DNA of 39,581 bases from Acidimicrobiaceae bacterium (GTDB taxonomy: Bacteria; Actinomycetota; Acidimicrobiia; Acidimicrobiales; Bog-793), in NCBI GenBank assembly GCA_003136185.1, contig PLDN01000172.1, forward strand, positions 63,652 to 103,232. The letters run 5' to 3'. The notes under the pieces are model-generated. The model did not search any database. It saw only the letters and a program-made list of their open reading frames with translations, and was not told where the DNA came from. Each line of letters starts with the position of its first letter. The stretch's first letter is position 1. Positions 17,488 through 25,893 of this stretch are shown in pieces. A program made the position numbers and the translations under genes.

Positions 17488-18699
17488 CTAGCCGAGCTTT
17501 CCCCCGATGGATCCGGCAACTCGGAGTACCGAGCCATCCGCTCCGGCGGTGGTGAAGGCAGCCGAAGGCCGCGCGATCGCTTCACCCAGCAGCTCCAGCA
17601 ACAAAGCCGGGAATGGAAGGTGCGGATCGATCCAAAGGTGCCGTGCGAGGGACCCAGGGATCGTGTTGATCTCGTTTACGTAGAGGGCATCGCCATCGGA
17701 AAGGAAGTCGATACGGGCGACGCCGCGGACGTTGCACAGCTGCGCCACCTCGGGAGCGACGGTACGAATTTGAACCTCGAGCTCTGGGCTGATGCGTGCG
17801 GGAAGCTCGCTCGGCGCAGTCGACATGCCCTCGGAGCCGACATATTTGTCGGCGTAAGCGAGAATTTCGCCTCCTGCGCGGGTACGGAGGGGTTTCTCGA
17901 TGGCCGAGAGCTGAATCTCGGGCCACATCCGTACGGCGATCTGCAGGTCGAAGAGCTCAGGCTGATACGGCTCGAGCACCGCTCCCCGCCTCAGGTGCGG
18001 GTTGACTCGCAAGCGAGCTCGTGCCGACTGGTAGTCCGAGAAGACCTCGATGCCGATCGACGAGCCTCCAAAGCGTGGTTTGACGATATATGGGCCGGGG
18101 AAGCTCGGGACCTGGCTCCCGTCGAACAGCGGCAAGCGGGGCAGCATCTGCAGCCACGCGGACGACATGAGCGCCGAGAACACGAGCTTGTCCATGCCGA
18201 TCAACGCTCCGGCAAGCGTCGGACCGGTGTACGGGATGCCGCAGAGGTCGAGCACGCCCTGCAAGGAGCCGTCCTCCCCCGGTCCGCCGTGACAGCAGAT
18301 GATGACGGCGTCCAGCTCCATCGGCCCTTCCTTCGAGCCGAAACGCCCACTTTTCCGCGTTATGAAGCCTCCACCGGCTCCCACGCCGAGATGTACCGGA
18401 GTTGAGCCGTTCGGTGGCCCCGACAGGTACTCCGAGGCTTCCAGGCCGTTCGGAGTCTCGAACCACTCCCCCGTCTTTGTCCAGTAGAGCGAGCGGATCT
18501 CGCCGATATTCGGCGCGGATCGCAGCCCTCTCGCAGCCTGGAGGCCCGTCAGGATCGATACGTCATGTTCTGGTGAAGGCCCTCCGAATATGACGCCGAC
18601 ACGCGCGGGAGCACCGCCAGCCCGGAGGCCGATGGCGCCAGTGATCCCGAGCGCCCCCCGATCGTCAAACGAAAGGCCACGAAGTGTCAGACGGCTCAT
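17488..18699 (-). CDS. D-alanine-D-alanine ligase-like ATP-grasp enzyme
   Basis: The protein has 403 residues from ATG 18699 (a longer frame to 18723 adds eight residues with no better signal). The N-terminal ligase motif FGGPSPEHDVSI is present, followed by HGGPGEDGSLQGVLDL with IPYTGP. The ATP-grasp strand is VKPRFGGSSIGIEV, and the Mg-binding end ARIDFLSDGDALYVNEIN is intact. All this fits Ddl. At 403 residues it is longer than typical Ddl (about 310-370), with a linker near 70-100 and a long C-terminus. It lies downstream of a membrane-anchored Mur ligase, with a 77-bp gap. It could be the main Ddl or a second enzyme making a variant depsipeptide or dipeptide for the partner ligase. Confidence 0.85.
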   Translation of the reverse strand: MSRLTLRGLSFDDRGALGITGAIGLRAGGAPARVGVIFGGPSPEHDVSILTGLQAARGLRSAPNIGEIRSLYWTKTGEWFETPNGLEASEYLSGPPNGSTPVHLGVGAGGGFITRKSGRFGSKEGPMELDAVIICCHGGPGEDGSLQGVLDLCGIPYTGPTLAGALIGMDKLVFSALMSSAWLQMLPRLPLFDGSQVPSFPGPYIVKPRFGGSSIGIEVFSDYQSARARLRVNPHLRRGAVLEPYQPELFDLQIAVRMWPEIQLSAIEKPLRTRAGGEILAYADKYVGSEGMSTAPSELPARISPELEVQIRTVAPEVAQLCNVRGVARIDFLSDGDALYVNEINTIPGSLARHLWIDPHLPFPALLLELLGEAIARPSAAFTTAGADGSVLRVAGSIGGKLG

Positions 18700-18776
18700 G
18701 GCGGCAGTCACTCTAGCTGGCACTAGGGGTGGTTACGTGGGAAATCGCGCCAGAGACTGGAGCTGGCCTGACCAGG

Positions 18777-20339
18777 TCACGGGAAGTGGTCGGGTAGATC
18801 GTTCTCGTAGAGCACCGAGTCACCCGGTCCGAGATTTGCCCTTACCCACACAAGGGCCTGATCGAGGCGGTCCACCGTGATTACCTGTGCACCGGGCGTC
18901 ACCCGACGGGCGCCTTCCACAAGCGCCGACCGGTTGGTGCGTGCAACGACCACGAGCTGGTCGGCGATCCTTGCAGCAGCCTCACCCAGATCGGCGTTCT
19001 CCGCGGCCTGGGTGCGTCCGAGCTCCACCATTCCCGGGGTGACGACGACGCGCCGGGCTGAAGGTGCGGCCTGGGGCTCGTGCCGAAGCCTCGCTAGCCC
19101 GATGCGCGCACCAGTCGGGTTCGAGTTGAAAGTGTCATCGAAGACGACGTATCCAGCCTCACTCAAGTACCGCTGCAGTCGGTTCGGCGGCACCGGAAGG
19201 CTCACTAGGCCGGCGAGCACGCCTTCCGGAGCGACATCCATCTCGACCGCCACGGCGGCGGCACAAGCCGCGTTGCTGAGCGCTGCTGGTTGATCACTAG
19301 GCGCTACGGCGGCCACACCTACCCTCCGACCGCCTATCCAGAGCTCGAGGCCTTCGTCGACCGAGAGCACGGCCACATCCGCCAGCTCGTTCGAGCCGGA
19401 CGCTTCGATAACCTTCTTACCAGCGGCCCGTAGGGCGGGCGCAAGGCCCGCCAGCCGCTCATCGTCGACGTTCAACACGACCACCCGCGCCGTCTCAGCG
19501 ATCTCGGCCTTGGCTGCAAGCGTCGTGTCGAGAGTCCGGAAACGCTCGAGGTGAGCTGGTCCGATCGCCGTGATGACCGAGATCTCCGGGCGTAGCCACG
19601 CACAGAGCGCCGCGATCTCGCCGGGGCCGTAGGTGCCCATCTCGGCGATGAGCACCTCGGTGGCGGGCCCGAGGAATTCGTTCACCGTGCGTGCCAGCCC
19701 GCCTCGGTTGTTGAAGCTCTTCGGGCTCGGCAACGTCGTCCGGTAAGGCCCGACGAGATGTGCGATATAGCCCTTCACCGTGGTCTTTCCGTACGAACCG
19801 GTAACCCCGATCACGAGAGGGTGCACCCTCGTCAACCGGTTCGTGGCCTGGTGGACGAACCTCGCTGCGAAGAGCTCCTCGAGGGGCCTCGTGAGCCCGA
19901 GCGCGAGGTCGACGATCGCCGGCGCGAGCATCGCCACCAGAGCGGCCCCGAAGACGGCTCCGGCGATGCCGGCGCCAATAGATCCGGCGACGACCACGAG
20001 AGCCTCGATCGACCACGTCACGGCGGCGATCGTCGTCAGCCGGCGAGTCCAAGCGAGGCGGCCCGTGCGACCTCGCAGGCCAAGGCGCACCGGGGCAGCG
20101 GCGGCAACCCCGCCGGACAGGATCGCGGCAGGTGGGAACAGGGCGGAGACTCCAACTGCAGCCAGGCCGACGATGCCGAGCAAGCAGTTCTCAGGCCCGC
20201 TCGCCCACCACTTCCAGGCGAAACGCAACCCGGACCCAACCAAGTAATGCTCCCGCTGCACGACTCTCAGCCAACGGACTGTGCCAAGAGCCGCGCCCGC
20301 CACCGTGAGCGAGCAGACGATCAGATCGAAAACCTTCAT
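18777..20339 (-). CDS. membrane-anchored MurF-like Mur ligase
   Basis: The protein has 520 residues. Residues 1-150 hold several membrane segments (about 4-20, 55-90, 105-125, 127-150). The Mur ligase core follows, with P-loop GVTGSYGKTT at 178-187, EMGTYGPGEIAAL, the IGPAHLERF His block and LNVDDERL. The C-terminal domain has FDDTFNSNPTGARIGL and VVTPGMVELG, both typical of MurF. The N-terminal MurF substrate domain is replaced by the membrane part. A soluble MurF adds D-Ala-D-Ala to UDP-MurNAc-tripeptide; a membrane-bound one may act on a lipid-linked or other substrate, which is inference. It sits 13 bp after an alpha/beta hydrolase stop and just before the Ddl-like gene. Confidence 0.88.
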   Translation of the reverse strand: MKVFDLIVCSLTVAGAALGTVRWLRVVQREHYLVGSGLRFAWKWWASGPENCLLGIVGLAAVGVSALFPPAAILSGGVAAAAPVRLGLRGRTGRLAWTRRLTTIAAVTWSIEALVVVAGSIGAGIAGAVFGAALVAMLAPAIVDLALGLTRPLEELFAARFVHQATNRLTRVHPLVIGVTGSYGKTTVKGYIAHLVGPYRTTLPSPKSFNNRGGLARTVNEFLGPATEVLIAEMGTYGPGEIAALCAWLRPEISVITAIGPAHLERFRTLDTTLAAKAEIAETARVVVLNVDDERLAGLAPALRAAGKKVIEASGSNELADVAVLSVDEGLELWIGGRRVGVAAVAPSDQPAALSNAACAAAVAVEMDVAPEGVLAGLVSLPVPPNRLQRYLSEAGYVVFDDTFNSNPTGARIGLARLRHEPQAAPSARRVVVTPGMVELGRTQAAENADLGEAAARIADQLVVVARTNRSALVEGARRVTPGAQVITVDRLDQALVWVRANLGPGDSVLYENDLPDHFP

Positions 20340-20352
20340 CGCTCGCCGACGG

Positions 20353-21240
20353 TCATCCGCGCTCCGTGGCCAGGAGCCGGTCGATGGCTCCCCGGAGGTG
20401 GCCGGGGATCAGAAGCGGGGTGAGATGGCCTACCCCCGAGTGGACCGTGAGTGTGCTGGGCGCGTTGAGCGTCGAGGCGATGCGTGTCGCGACGGCGGGA
20501 GGTACAGCAGTGTCGAGCTCGCCCCACACGAGCTCCACCGGACACGTGATCGCGCGAAGCGACGGGGTATACGCCTCATCTCGTTCCTCCGCGATCGCCT
20601 TCACCAGCACGTCCCGCATGACCCCGGTGGCTGCTCGGTAGTCGGCCGAGCCATATTTTTGCTTCAGTTGCTCGAGACCATCTGGTCCGAGCAGGCCAAT
20701 ATTCGCGAGGCTCCGGCCGAGCCGGTAACGGACAGGTGGTCGACGCGGTCGGGTCGGCGCGCCGCTCACCGACGCCGCCGCGAAGAGCGGAGCACCTGTG
20801 AGTACCAGCCCGAGCACCTTGTCCGGGTGATCAGCGGCGAGATGAACCGCGACGCGGCCGCCAAAAGAGTGCCCGATCACGACGACGGGCGACTCCATAT
20901 CGTCAAGCACGGCGGCAATCACCCGTGCATAGTCAGGAGAGCCCCACGGCTCCTCGGGCACCGGTGAGGCACCGAAACCCGGTAGGTCGAGCGCTATCGC
21001 CGGGAGAGCACCGGCGCCAAGCCCGTCGTCCGAGGCTGAGCGAGGTAGCTCGGTGGTCCCCGCCTCCACCACGGCCGCGTTCGTCGTCACCCCATTGGCG
21101 CCCTCACCACCGAGAACTTTGTCGAAGTCGCGATGATCCCTCCGCCACCCGTGGAGGGCAAGCACGCGGGGCGCGCCGGACCCATGAACCTGGCCGAAGA
21201 GTCGGCCGCCGTCGAACGACGTCAGCACGGCGAGCACCAT
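20353..21240 (-). CDS. alpha/beta hydrolase, first gene of the Mur ligase operon
   Basis: The protein has 295 residues from ATG 21240; the longer frame upstream overlaps the divergent helicase promoter and is Arg-rich. The oxyanion segment LALHGWRRDHRDF, the nucleophile elbow GHSFGG, the acid block VWGELDTAVPP and the His in SGVGHLTPLL are all present. An insert at about 45-75 between the first strands is Ala/Thr/Gly-rich and unusual for the family. Only 13 bp separate its stop from the Mur ligase start, so the two are likely co-transcribed. The substrate is unknown. Confidence 0.87.
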   Translation of the reverse strand: MVLAVLTSFDGGRLFGQVHGSGAPRVLALHGWRRDHRDFDKVLGGEGANGVTTNAAVVEAGTTELPRSASDDGLGAGALPAIALDLPGFGASPVPEEPWGSPDYARVIAAVLDDMESPVVVIGHSFGGRVAVHLAADHPDKVLGLVLTGAPLFAAASVSGAPTRPRRPPVRYRLGRSLANIGLLGPDGLEQLKQKYGSADYRAATGVMRDVLVKAIAEERDEAYTPSLRAITCPVELVWGELDTAVPPAVATRIASTLNAPSTLTVHSGVGHLTPLLIPGHLRGAIDRLLATERG

Positions 21241-21300
21241 ACCCGCCGTGCCCCGCTTACCCCGCCACCCAGCAGCGAACCGAGTGACACACCGACGGGG

Positions 21301-21315
21301 TACGGTCGCTCCGTG
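21301..21315 (+). promoter_or_regulatory. leaderless promoter of the UvrD-like gene
   Basis: TACGGT (21301-21306, TANNNT) lies 6 nt before GTG 21313, with no Shine-Dalgarno. This decides the start over longer in-frame readings. Confidence 0.5.
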
Positions 21316-23211
21316 GTCACCGTTCCGCCGACTTCGAGCTCGCTGCGAAGCTCCCGCGGCTCGGGCTCCGGTCGTGCGGAGAACCTCCTCGTCGGTTGTG
21401 ACACCCAACAAGTTGAGGCGATCACGACGCCAGCACGCCCGTTGTGCGTGCTGGCAGGTGCAGGCTCGGGAAAGACGCGTGTGCTCACGAGGCGCATCGC
21501 ATGGCGTGTGCTCGACGGTTCGGCCCTCGCCCCCCACGTCCTCACGCTCACGTTCACGCGGAAGGCAGCGGCCGAGCTTCGTGGTCGACTCACGGCGCTC
21601 GGATTGCCCGAAGGAGTCACTGCTGGGACGTTTCACGCGATCGCCCTCGCTGAGCTGCGACGACTCGCCGCCGAGCGTCGTCAGGCTCCTCCCGTCGTGC
21701 TCGCATCAAAGGCGAGGCTGCTTCATGCAGTCATCTCGGAGCTGCCGAGGGCTGCTTCGTTTGGGAGGGCCGCGGGATCTCGGTCGCGTGCGGGCCGCAC
21801 AGCTCGCTCAGGCGCCCACCAAGCGCCGATCCACGAGCTCGCAGCCGAGATCGAGTGGGCCAAGTCGCGGCTTGTCACTCCCTCTGACTACGAGCTCGTC
21901 GCGTCGAGAGCGGGGCGCGAGGCGCCGCTCGCCTGGGCCGAAGTGGCACAGGTCTTCGAGTCCTACGAACGAGAGCGGCGGCGCAGGCGCGTACTCGACT
22001 TCGAGGATCTCCTGACGGTCTGCGCGTCCGAGCTCGGGTCGGACCCCGAGTTCGGCGCTTCTGCACGCTGGAAGTTCCGGCACGTCTTTGTGGACGAGTA
22101 CCAGGATGTCAACGCAGCCCAGCTGAGCCTCCTGAAAGCATGGTGCGAGGGGAGCGACGACCTCTGCGTCGTCGGCGACCCGGACCAAGCGATCTACGGC
22201 TGGAACGGATCCGACCCCGAAGCGATCGCCCAGGTCGCCGATCACTTCCCTCGCACAACCGTCGTTCGCCTCAGGACGAACTACCGCTCTACCGGCGAAG
22301 TGTTGAACATCGCGAGCGCTGTGCTCGATAAGCGTGAGGTCCCGCAAGCCTGTGGTCCTTCCCCCGAAGGACCGATCCCGACAGTGACGCCCTACGAATC
22401 CGATGTCGCGGAAGCAGAAGGCGTGGCCGAGCTGGCGAGATTGGCCCACAGGCCCGGGCGGATCTGGTCGCAGATCGCCGTATTGGCGCGAACCAATTCC
22501 CAGCTGCTCGGGTTCCGGCAGGCCTTGGAACATGTGGGAGTGCCGTGCCGCCTCGTCGGAGACGGGGGGTTCCTTCGTCGGCCTCACGTCGTGGCGGCGT
22601 TGTCGGATCTGCAAGACGCGACGTCCGCCGAAGGACTATCGGCCGTGGCAGACGATCTCAGGTCGGCCGCGGGAGAACTCACCGCTTCGGTGTCCGAGGA
22701 CGACGACGACGGGCTACCGGCTGTGCCGGGCGAGATCGAGGACCTCGGCGAGCTCGCAGCGCTCGTCGAGGACTACCTGCTGACCGACGTCGTCGCGAAC
22801 GGCTCAGGCTTCCGGGCATTCGTCGAGACGTCAATGCGCTCTGGCGACAGCGGACGCGCCTTCGACGCCGTAGAGCTCATGACCTTCCACAGGGCAAAGG
22901 GCCTCGAGTGGCCGGTGGTGTTCGTCACGGGTCTCGAGGATGGTTTGGTGCCGATCTCCCACGCGCGAGATCCTGCCGCCATCGCCGAGGAACGGCGGCT
23001 GCTGTACGTGGCCTGTACGCGGGCTGAGGAGGAGCTGCACTGTTCTTGGGCGCGAGAACGGCGTTTCTCCTCCGAGCGGGCATCGCGCCGTGACCCGTCT
23101 CCGTATCTCACTCCGATTGAGCGGGCACGCCTGCAGCTGGTTGCTCTTTCGGCGCGCTCGCCGTCGACGGCACAGGAGGCTCTCGCCGCCAGCCGCCGAT
23201 CTTTGAGGTGA
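21313..23211 (+). CDS. UvrD/PcrA-family superfamily 1A DNA helicase
   Basis: The protein has 632 residues from GTG 21313. Helicase motifs appear in order: Walker A LAGAGSGKT at about 47-55, LTFTRKAAAELRGR (Ia), VDEYQD at 260-265 (II), GDPDQAIYGWNGSDP (III), LRTNYRS (IV), MTFHRAKGLEWPVVFVTGLEDG (V) and LLYVACTRAEEEL (VI). This is a complete ATP-dependent 3'-5' helicase. Length and order resemble the UvrD2-type enzymes of actinobacteria, but I see no HRDC domain at the C-terminus. It likely acts in repair or replication restart. It is divergent from the alpha/beta hydrolase operon. Confidence 0.93.
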   Translation: MVTVPPTSSSLRSSRGSGSGRAENLLVGCDTQQVEAITTPARPLCVLAGAGSGKTRVLTRRIAWRVLDGSALAPHVLTLTFTRKAAAELRGRLTALGLPEGVTAGTFHAIALAELRRLAAERRQAPPVVLASKARLLHAVISELPRAASFGRAAGSRSRAGRTARSGAHQAPIHELAAEIEWAKSRLVTPSDYELVASRAGREAPLAWAEVAQVFESYERERRRRRVLDFEDLLTVCASELGSDPEFGASARWKFRHVFVDEYQDVNAAQLSLLKAWCEGSDDLCVVGDPDQAIYGWNGSDPEAIAQVADHFPRTTVVRLRTNYRSTGEVLNIASAVLDKREVPQACGPSPEGPIPTVTPYESDVAEAEGVAELARLAHRPGRIWSQIAVLARTNSQLLGFRQALEHVGVPCRLVGDGGFLRRPHVVAALSDLQDATSAEGLSAVADDLRSAAGELTASVSEDDDDGLPAVPGEIEDLGELAALVEDYLLTDVVANGSGFRAFVETSMRSGDSGRAFDAVELMTFHRAKGLEWPVVFVTGLEDGLVPISHARDPAAIAEERRLLYVACTRAEEELHCSWARERRFSSERASRRDPSPYLTPIERARLQLVALSARSPSTAQEALAASRRSLR

Positions 23212-23406
23212 AGAGCGCCTCGCGCGGCACCGATCAGTACCTTAAGCTCACTTCGGCGATACGATCGCGAGTTACGAGAACAGAAGATGTCCCGAAGAGT
23301 CGACTTCGATCGGCTCGGTCGGGACCACGACCAGCTGGATCGTCCGCGTTGCCGCTGGACGGCGCCGCCAAGGTAGCGTTTACGCCGAGGCGAGGAAGGG
23401 GAGCGC

Positions 23407-23898
23407 ATGTCTAAGGACCCGGACACAAGGGCGGCAGACCTTGAAGCGCGCAACCAGTACCTCGGAATCATCGACGACGCCTGGGAGGTCTACCGGGAAG
23501 CCGTTGAACGGGCATGGGAAGCCTACGAGAAGTCGCTCGACGCACCACGGTCCAACTATGAGGCTGCGCAGGCCGCCTCCGAAGACTCACACGGCAAGGC
23601 GATCGACGATGCCTGGGCCATCTACAAAGAAGCAGTTGCCAACGCTCCGGCCACAATGCGACGTGACATCGTGGCGCAGGCTCGCTCGAGCTACAACGAG
23701 TCAGCCGCTCAGATCCGCAAGCAATACAACGAGAGCATGTCGATCGCTCGGGAGTCCTACCTCCGCACAGTGAACGATGCCCGGTCCGCCTACCGCGCAG
23801 CAGTCGAGGGCGAGCTGGAGGCCCACCGAGAGGCCGTCCGGTCCTCTTGGGCCAACTACCTCGAGATGGTCGACTCGCACCTGCTCATCGAGGACTGA
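23407..23898 (+). CDS. all-helical repeat protein of unknown function
   Basis: The protein has 163 residues. ATG 23407 follows a strong ribosome site (GGAAGGGGAG), and a TANNNT box (TAGCGT, about 34 nt upstream) may be its promoter. It is acidic, with no signal peptide or membrane segment. It is almost wholly helical with a repeated pattern of D-x-A-W-x-x-Y-x-E-A, seen near 20-45 and 65-80, then Y-based versions (SYNES, QYNES, SYLRT, AYRAA, NYLEM) about every 11-13 residues. The aromatic spacing suggests a long helical bundle or coiled coil, perhaps a scaffold. I do not recognise the family. The 195 bp between it and the helicase gene hold no gene that I can see. Confidence 0.8.
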   Translation: MSKDPDTRAADLEARNQYLGIIDDAWEVYREAVERAWEAYEKSLDAPRSNYEAAQAASEDSHGKAIDDAWAIYKEAVANAPATMRRDIVAQARSSYNESAAQIRKQYNESMSIARESYLRTVNDARSAYRAAVEGELEAHREAVRSSWANYLEMVDSHLLIED

Positions 23899-23975
23899 CC
23901 GCCTCGCCTGGCGCTTCGCTGAGGCCTCTCCGGCGTGCCACACGCACGTTCGCGCTCAAATGACTCGCGAAGTGC

Positions 23976-23990
23976 GACAATGAACGCGTG
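23976..23990 (+). promoter_or_regulatory. leaderless promoter of the Rrf2 gene
   Basis: GACAAT (23976-23981) lies 6 nt before GTG 23988, without a Shine-Dalgarno. Confidence 0.4.
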
Positions 23991-24443
23991 CATATCTCTG
24001 CGAAGGTCGATTACGCGTGCCGTGCCCTGTGCGCGCTCGCCGCTCGCGACGGCGACGCTCTAACGGCAGAAGAGCTCGCGAATGAACAGGACCTGCCCGT
24101 CCGGTTCCTCCGTGCGATCCTGAACGAACTCCGGCGCGTCGGCATCGTAACCAGTCAACGGGGCAATGAGGGCGGATACCGGTTGGCCCGCCGGGCGGAG
24201 GAGATCACCTTGGGTGAGGTCTTCCGCCGCCTCGAGGGGCCGCTCGCCGAAGTGCGCAACGAGCGCCCGGAGCAGGCGATCTACCAGGGCGCGGCAACCC
24301 ACTTGCAAGACGTGTGGGTAGCGGTGCGGGCTGCGCTTCGCTACGTGCTCGACGAGGTGACCCTCGCGCACGTGCTCTCCGGCGAGCTGCCCACAGACGT
24401 CGCTCGCCTGCTAGAAGTTCCCGACGCCTGGCAGGCACGCTGA
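23988..24443 (+). CDS. Rrf2-family transcriptional regulator without cluster cysteines
   Basis: The protein has 151 residues from GTG 23988. The N-terminus HISAKVDYACRALCALAA and the winged helix with LPVRFLRAILNELRRVGIVTS and RGNEGGYRLAR are typical of Rrf2. The effector half has none of the three Cys that hold an iron-sulfur cluster in IscR or NsrR, so it is of the CymR-like, cluster-free kind. It is convergent with the cystathionine genes. CymR-type proteins sense sulfur status through cysteine synthase, so a role in sulfur metabolism fits the location, but this is inference. Confidence 0.9.
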   Translation: MHISAKVDYACRALCALAARDGDALTAEELANEQDLPVRFLRAILNELRRVGIVTSQRGNEGGYRLARRAEEITLGEVFRRLEGPLAEVRNERPEQAIYQGAATHLQDVWVAVRAALRYVLDEVTLAHVLSGELPTDVARLLEVPDAWQAR

Positions 24444-24690
24444 CCGCACTGGCGGGCACTGGCCGCATTTGGCCGACTGTGCCTCCCTTGAAACACCACG
24501 ACCCAACTCCCTACCGTGCATCCTCCCAAGGAGGGATCGCGGTTCAAGGCGCATGCTCGGGAACTAGTGACAGCTTTCGCGCTGACTTCACTCGGAGTCT
24601 CCCCCCTCGCTATCGCCGAACTCGTAGTTGAGCCCTAGGCCGTAGCAGTCGGTGACCGGCAGGCGCAGAGCCGCCGCCGGCACCAGCGCC

Positions 24691-25893
24691 CTAACAAGCG
24701 CCTAATTTAGAAGCGCGCACGGCCACGCCCCGAGCCCGACCGCTCTCACCCAAGGCGTGCTCGAGGTCCTGGACGAGATCCTCCACCGTCTCCAGCCCGA
24801 CCGACAATCGCAAGAGCGCCGGGTCGACTGAGAGAGGCGAACTGGCGACCGAGAGGTGAGTCATCCGTGCCGGGTGCTCGATGAGCGACTCGACGGCACC
24901 GAGGGACTCAGCCAGGGTGAAGATGCCGGTCGACGCCGCAACGTCGAGGGCGGCAGGCTCGCCGCCTCGCAACGTGAAAGAGACCATCGCGCCGTAGTCG
25001 CTCATCTGGAGTTTGGCAAGGTCGTGCCCAGGGTGAGACTCGAGCCCCGGGTACATAACCGCCGCGACAGCCGCGTGACCATGAAGGAACTCCGCTATCA
25101 CCGCCGCGTTGGCGCACTGGCGGTCCATGCGCACGGCAAGAGTCTTGATCCCTCGGAGAACCAGGTAGCAGTCAAAGGGGCTCGGGACCGCCCCCGTCGC
25201 GTTCTGCAAGTAACCGACCTGCTCGGCGAGCTCGTCGTCGATGGTTGCCACGAAACCGCCAACTACGTCCGAGTGGCCGCCGAGGTACTTGGTTGTCGAG
25301 TGGACAACGACATCCGCGCCGAGATCGAGGGGTTGCTGGAGGTAGGGCGTCGCGAACGTGTTGTCGACCACACACCGTGCCCCGTTCGCGCGGGCGATCT
25401 CCGAGATGGCGGTCACATCCGCGATCCGAAGCAGCGGGTTGCTCGGGGTCTCTATCCAGACCATCTTCGTCTCGGGCTGGAACGAGGCGGCGACGCGGTC
25501 GAGGTCGCCGAGGTCGACCGGCGTGAACTTGATGCCCCATTCGCTGTGAACCTTTGCGATGAGCCTGTACGTGCCGCCGTAGGCGTCGTTCGGGATCACC
25601 ACGTGGTCACCCGGTCGCAGGCACCGCAGCAAGGCGTCCTCGGCCGCCATGCCGCTCGCGAACGCAAATCCGAACGGTGCCCCCTCGAGAGTCGCGAGCG
25701 CAGTCTCGAGCATCGCCCGCGTCGGGTTGCCCGACCGGCTGTACTCGAAGCCGCGGTGGCTTGCGACACCATCTTGCACGTACGTCGTCGCGAGATGGAT
25801 GGGAGGCACGACGGCTCCGGTCCGCGCGTCCGGGTCCTGGCCGGCGTGTATAGCAAGCGTCTCAAAACCCGGTCCGCGTACCTCGTCGTTCAT
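24691..25893 (-). CDS. cystathionine gamma-synthase / gamma-lyase (PLP)
   Basis: The protein has 400 residues, normal for the Cys/Met metabolism PLP family. The PLP lysine is K202 in HSTTKYLGGHSD. GFEYSRSGNPTR binds the phosphate from the neighbouring subunit, and YGGTYRL and ETPSNPLLRIAD are present. ATG 25893 has a strong ribosome site (AGGAGG, 6 nt) and overlaps the stop of the beta-synthase (ATGA). Both genes thus form one unit for transsulfuration. With a beta-synthase upstream, gamma-lyase activity (cystathionine to cysteine) would complete the route from homocysteine; the sequence alone does not separate MetB from CGL. Confidence 0.93.
   Translation of the reverse strand: MNDEVRGPGFETLAIHAGQDPDARTGAVVPPIHLATTYVQDGVASHRGFEYSRSGNPTRAMLETALATLEGAPFGFAFASGMAAEDALLRCLRPGDHVVIPNDAYGGTYRLIAKVHSEWGIKFTPVDLGDLDRVAASFQPETKMVWIETPSNPLLRIADVTAISEIARANGARCVVDNTFATPYLQQPLDLGADVVVHSTTKYLGGHSDVVGGFVATIDDELAEQVGYLQNATGAVPSPFDCYLVLRGIKTLAVRMDRQCANAAVIAEFLHGHAAVAAVMYPGLESHPGHDLAKLQMSDYGAMVSFTLRGGEPAALDVAASTGIFTLAESLGAVESLIEHPARMTHLSVASSPLSVDPALLRLSVGLETVEDLVQDLEHALGESGRARGVAVRASKLGAC

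Noticed and set aside
24492-24540. CCTCC-CAA-GGAGG palindrome as a riboswitch or terminator
   Set aside because: The stem is only 5 bp and lies between convergent genes; no aptamer-like structure could be built around it.
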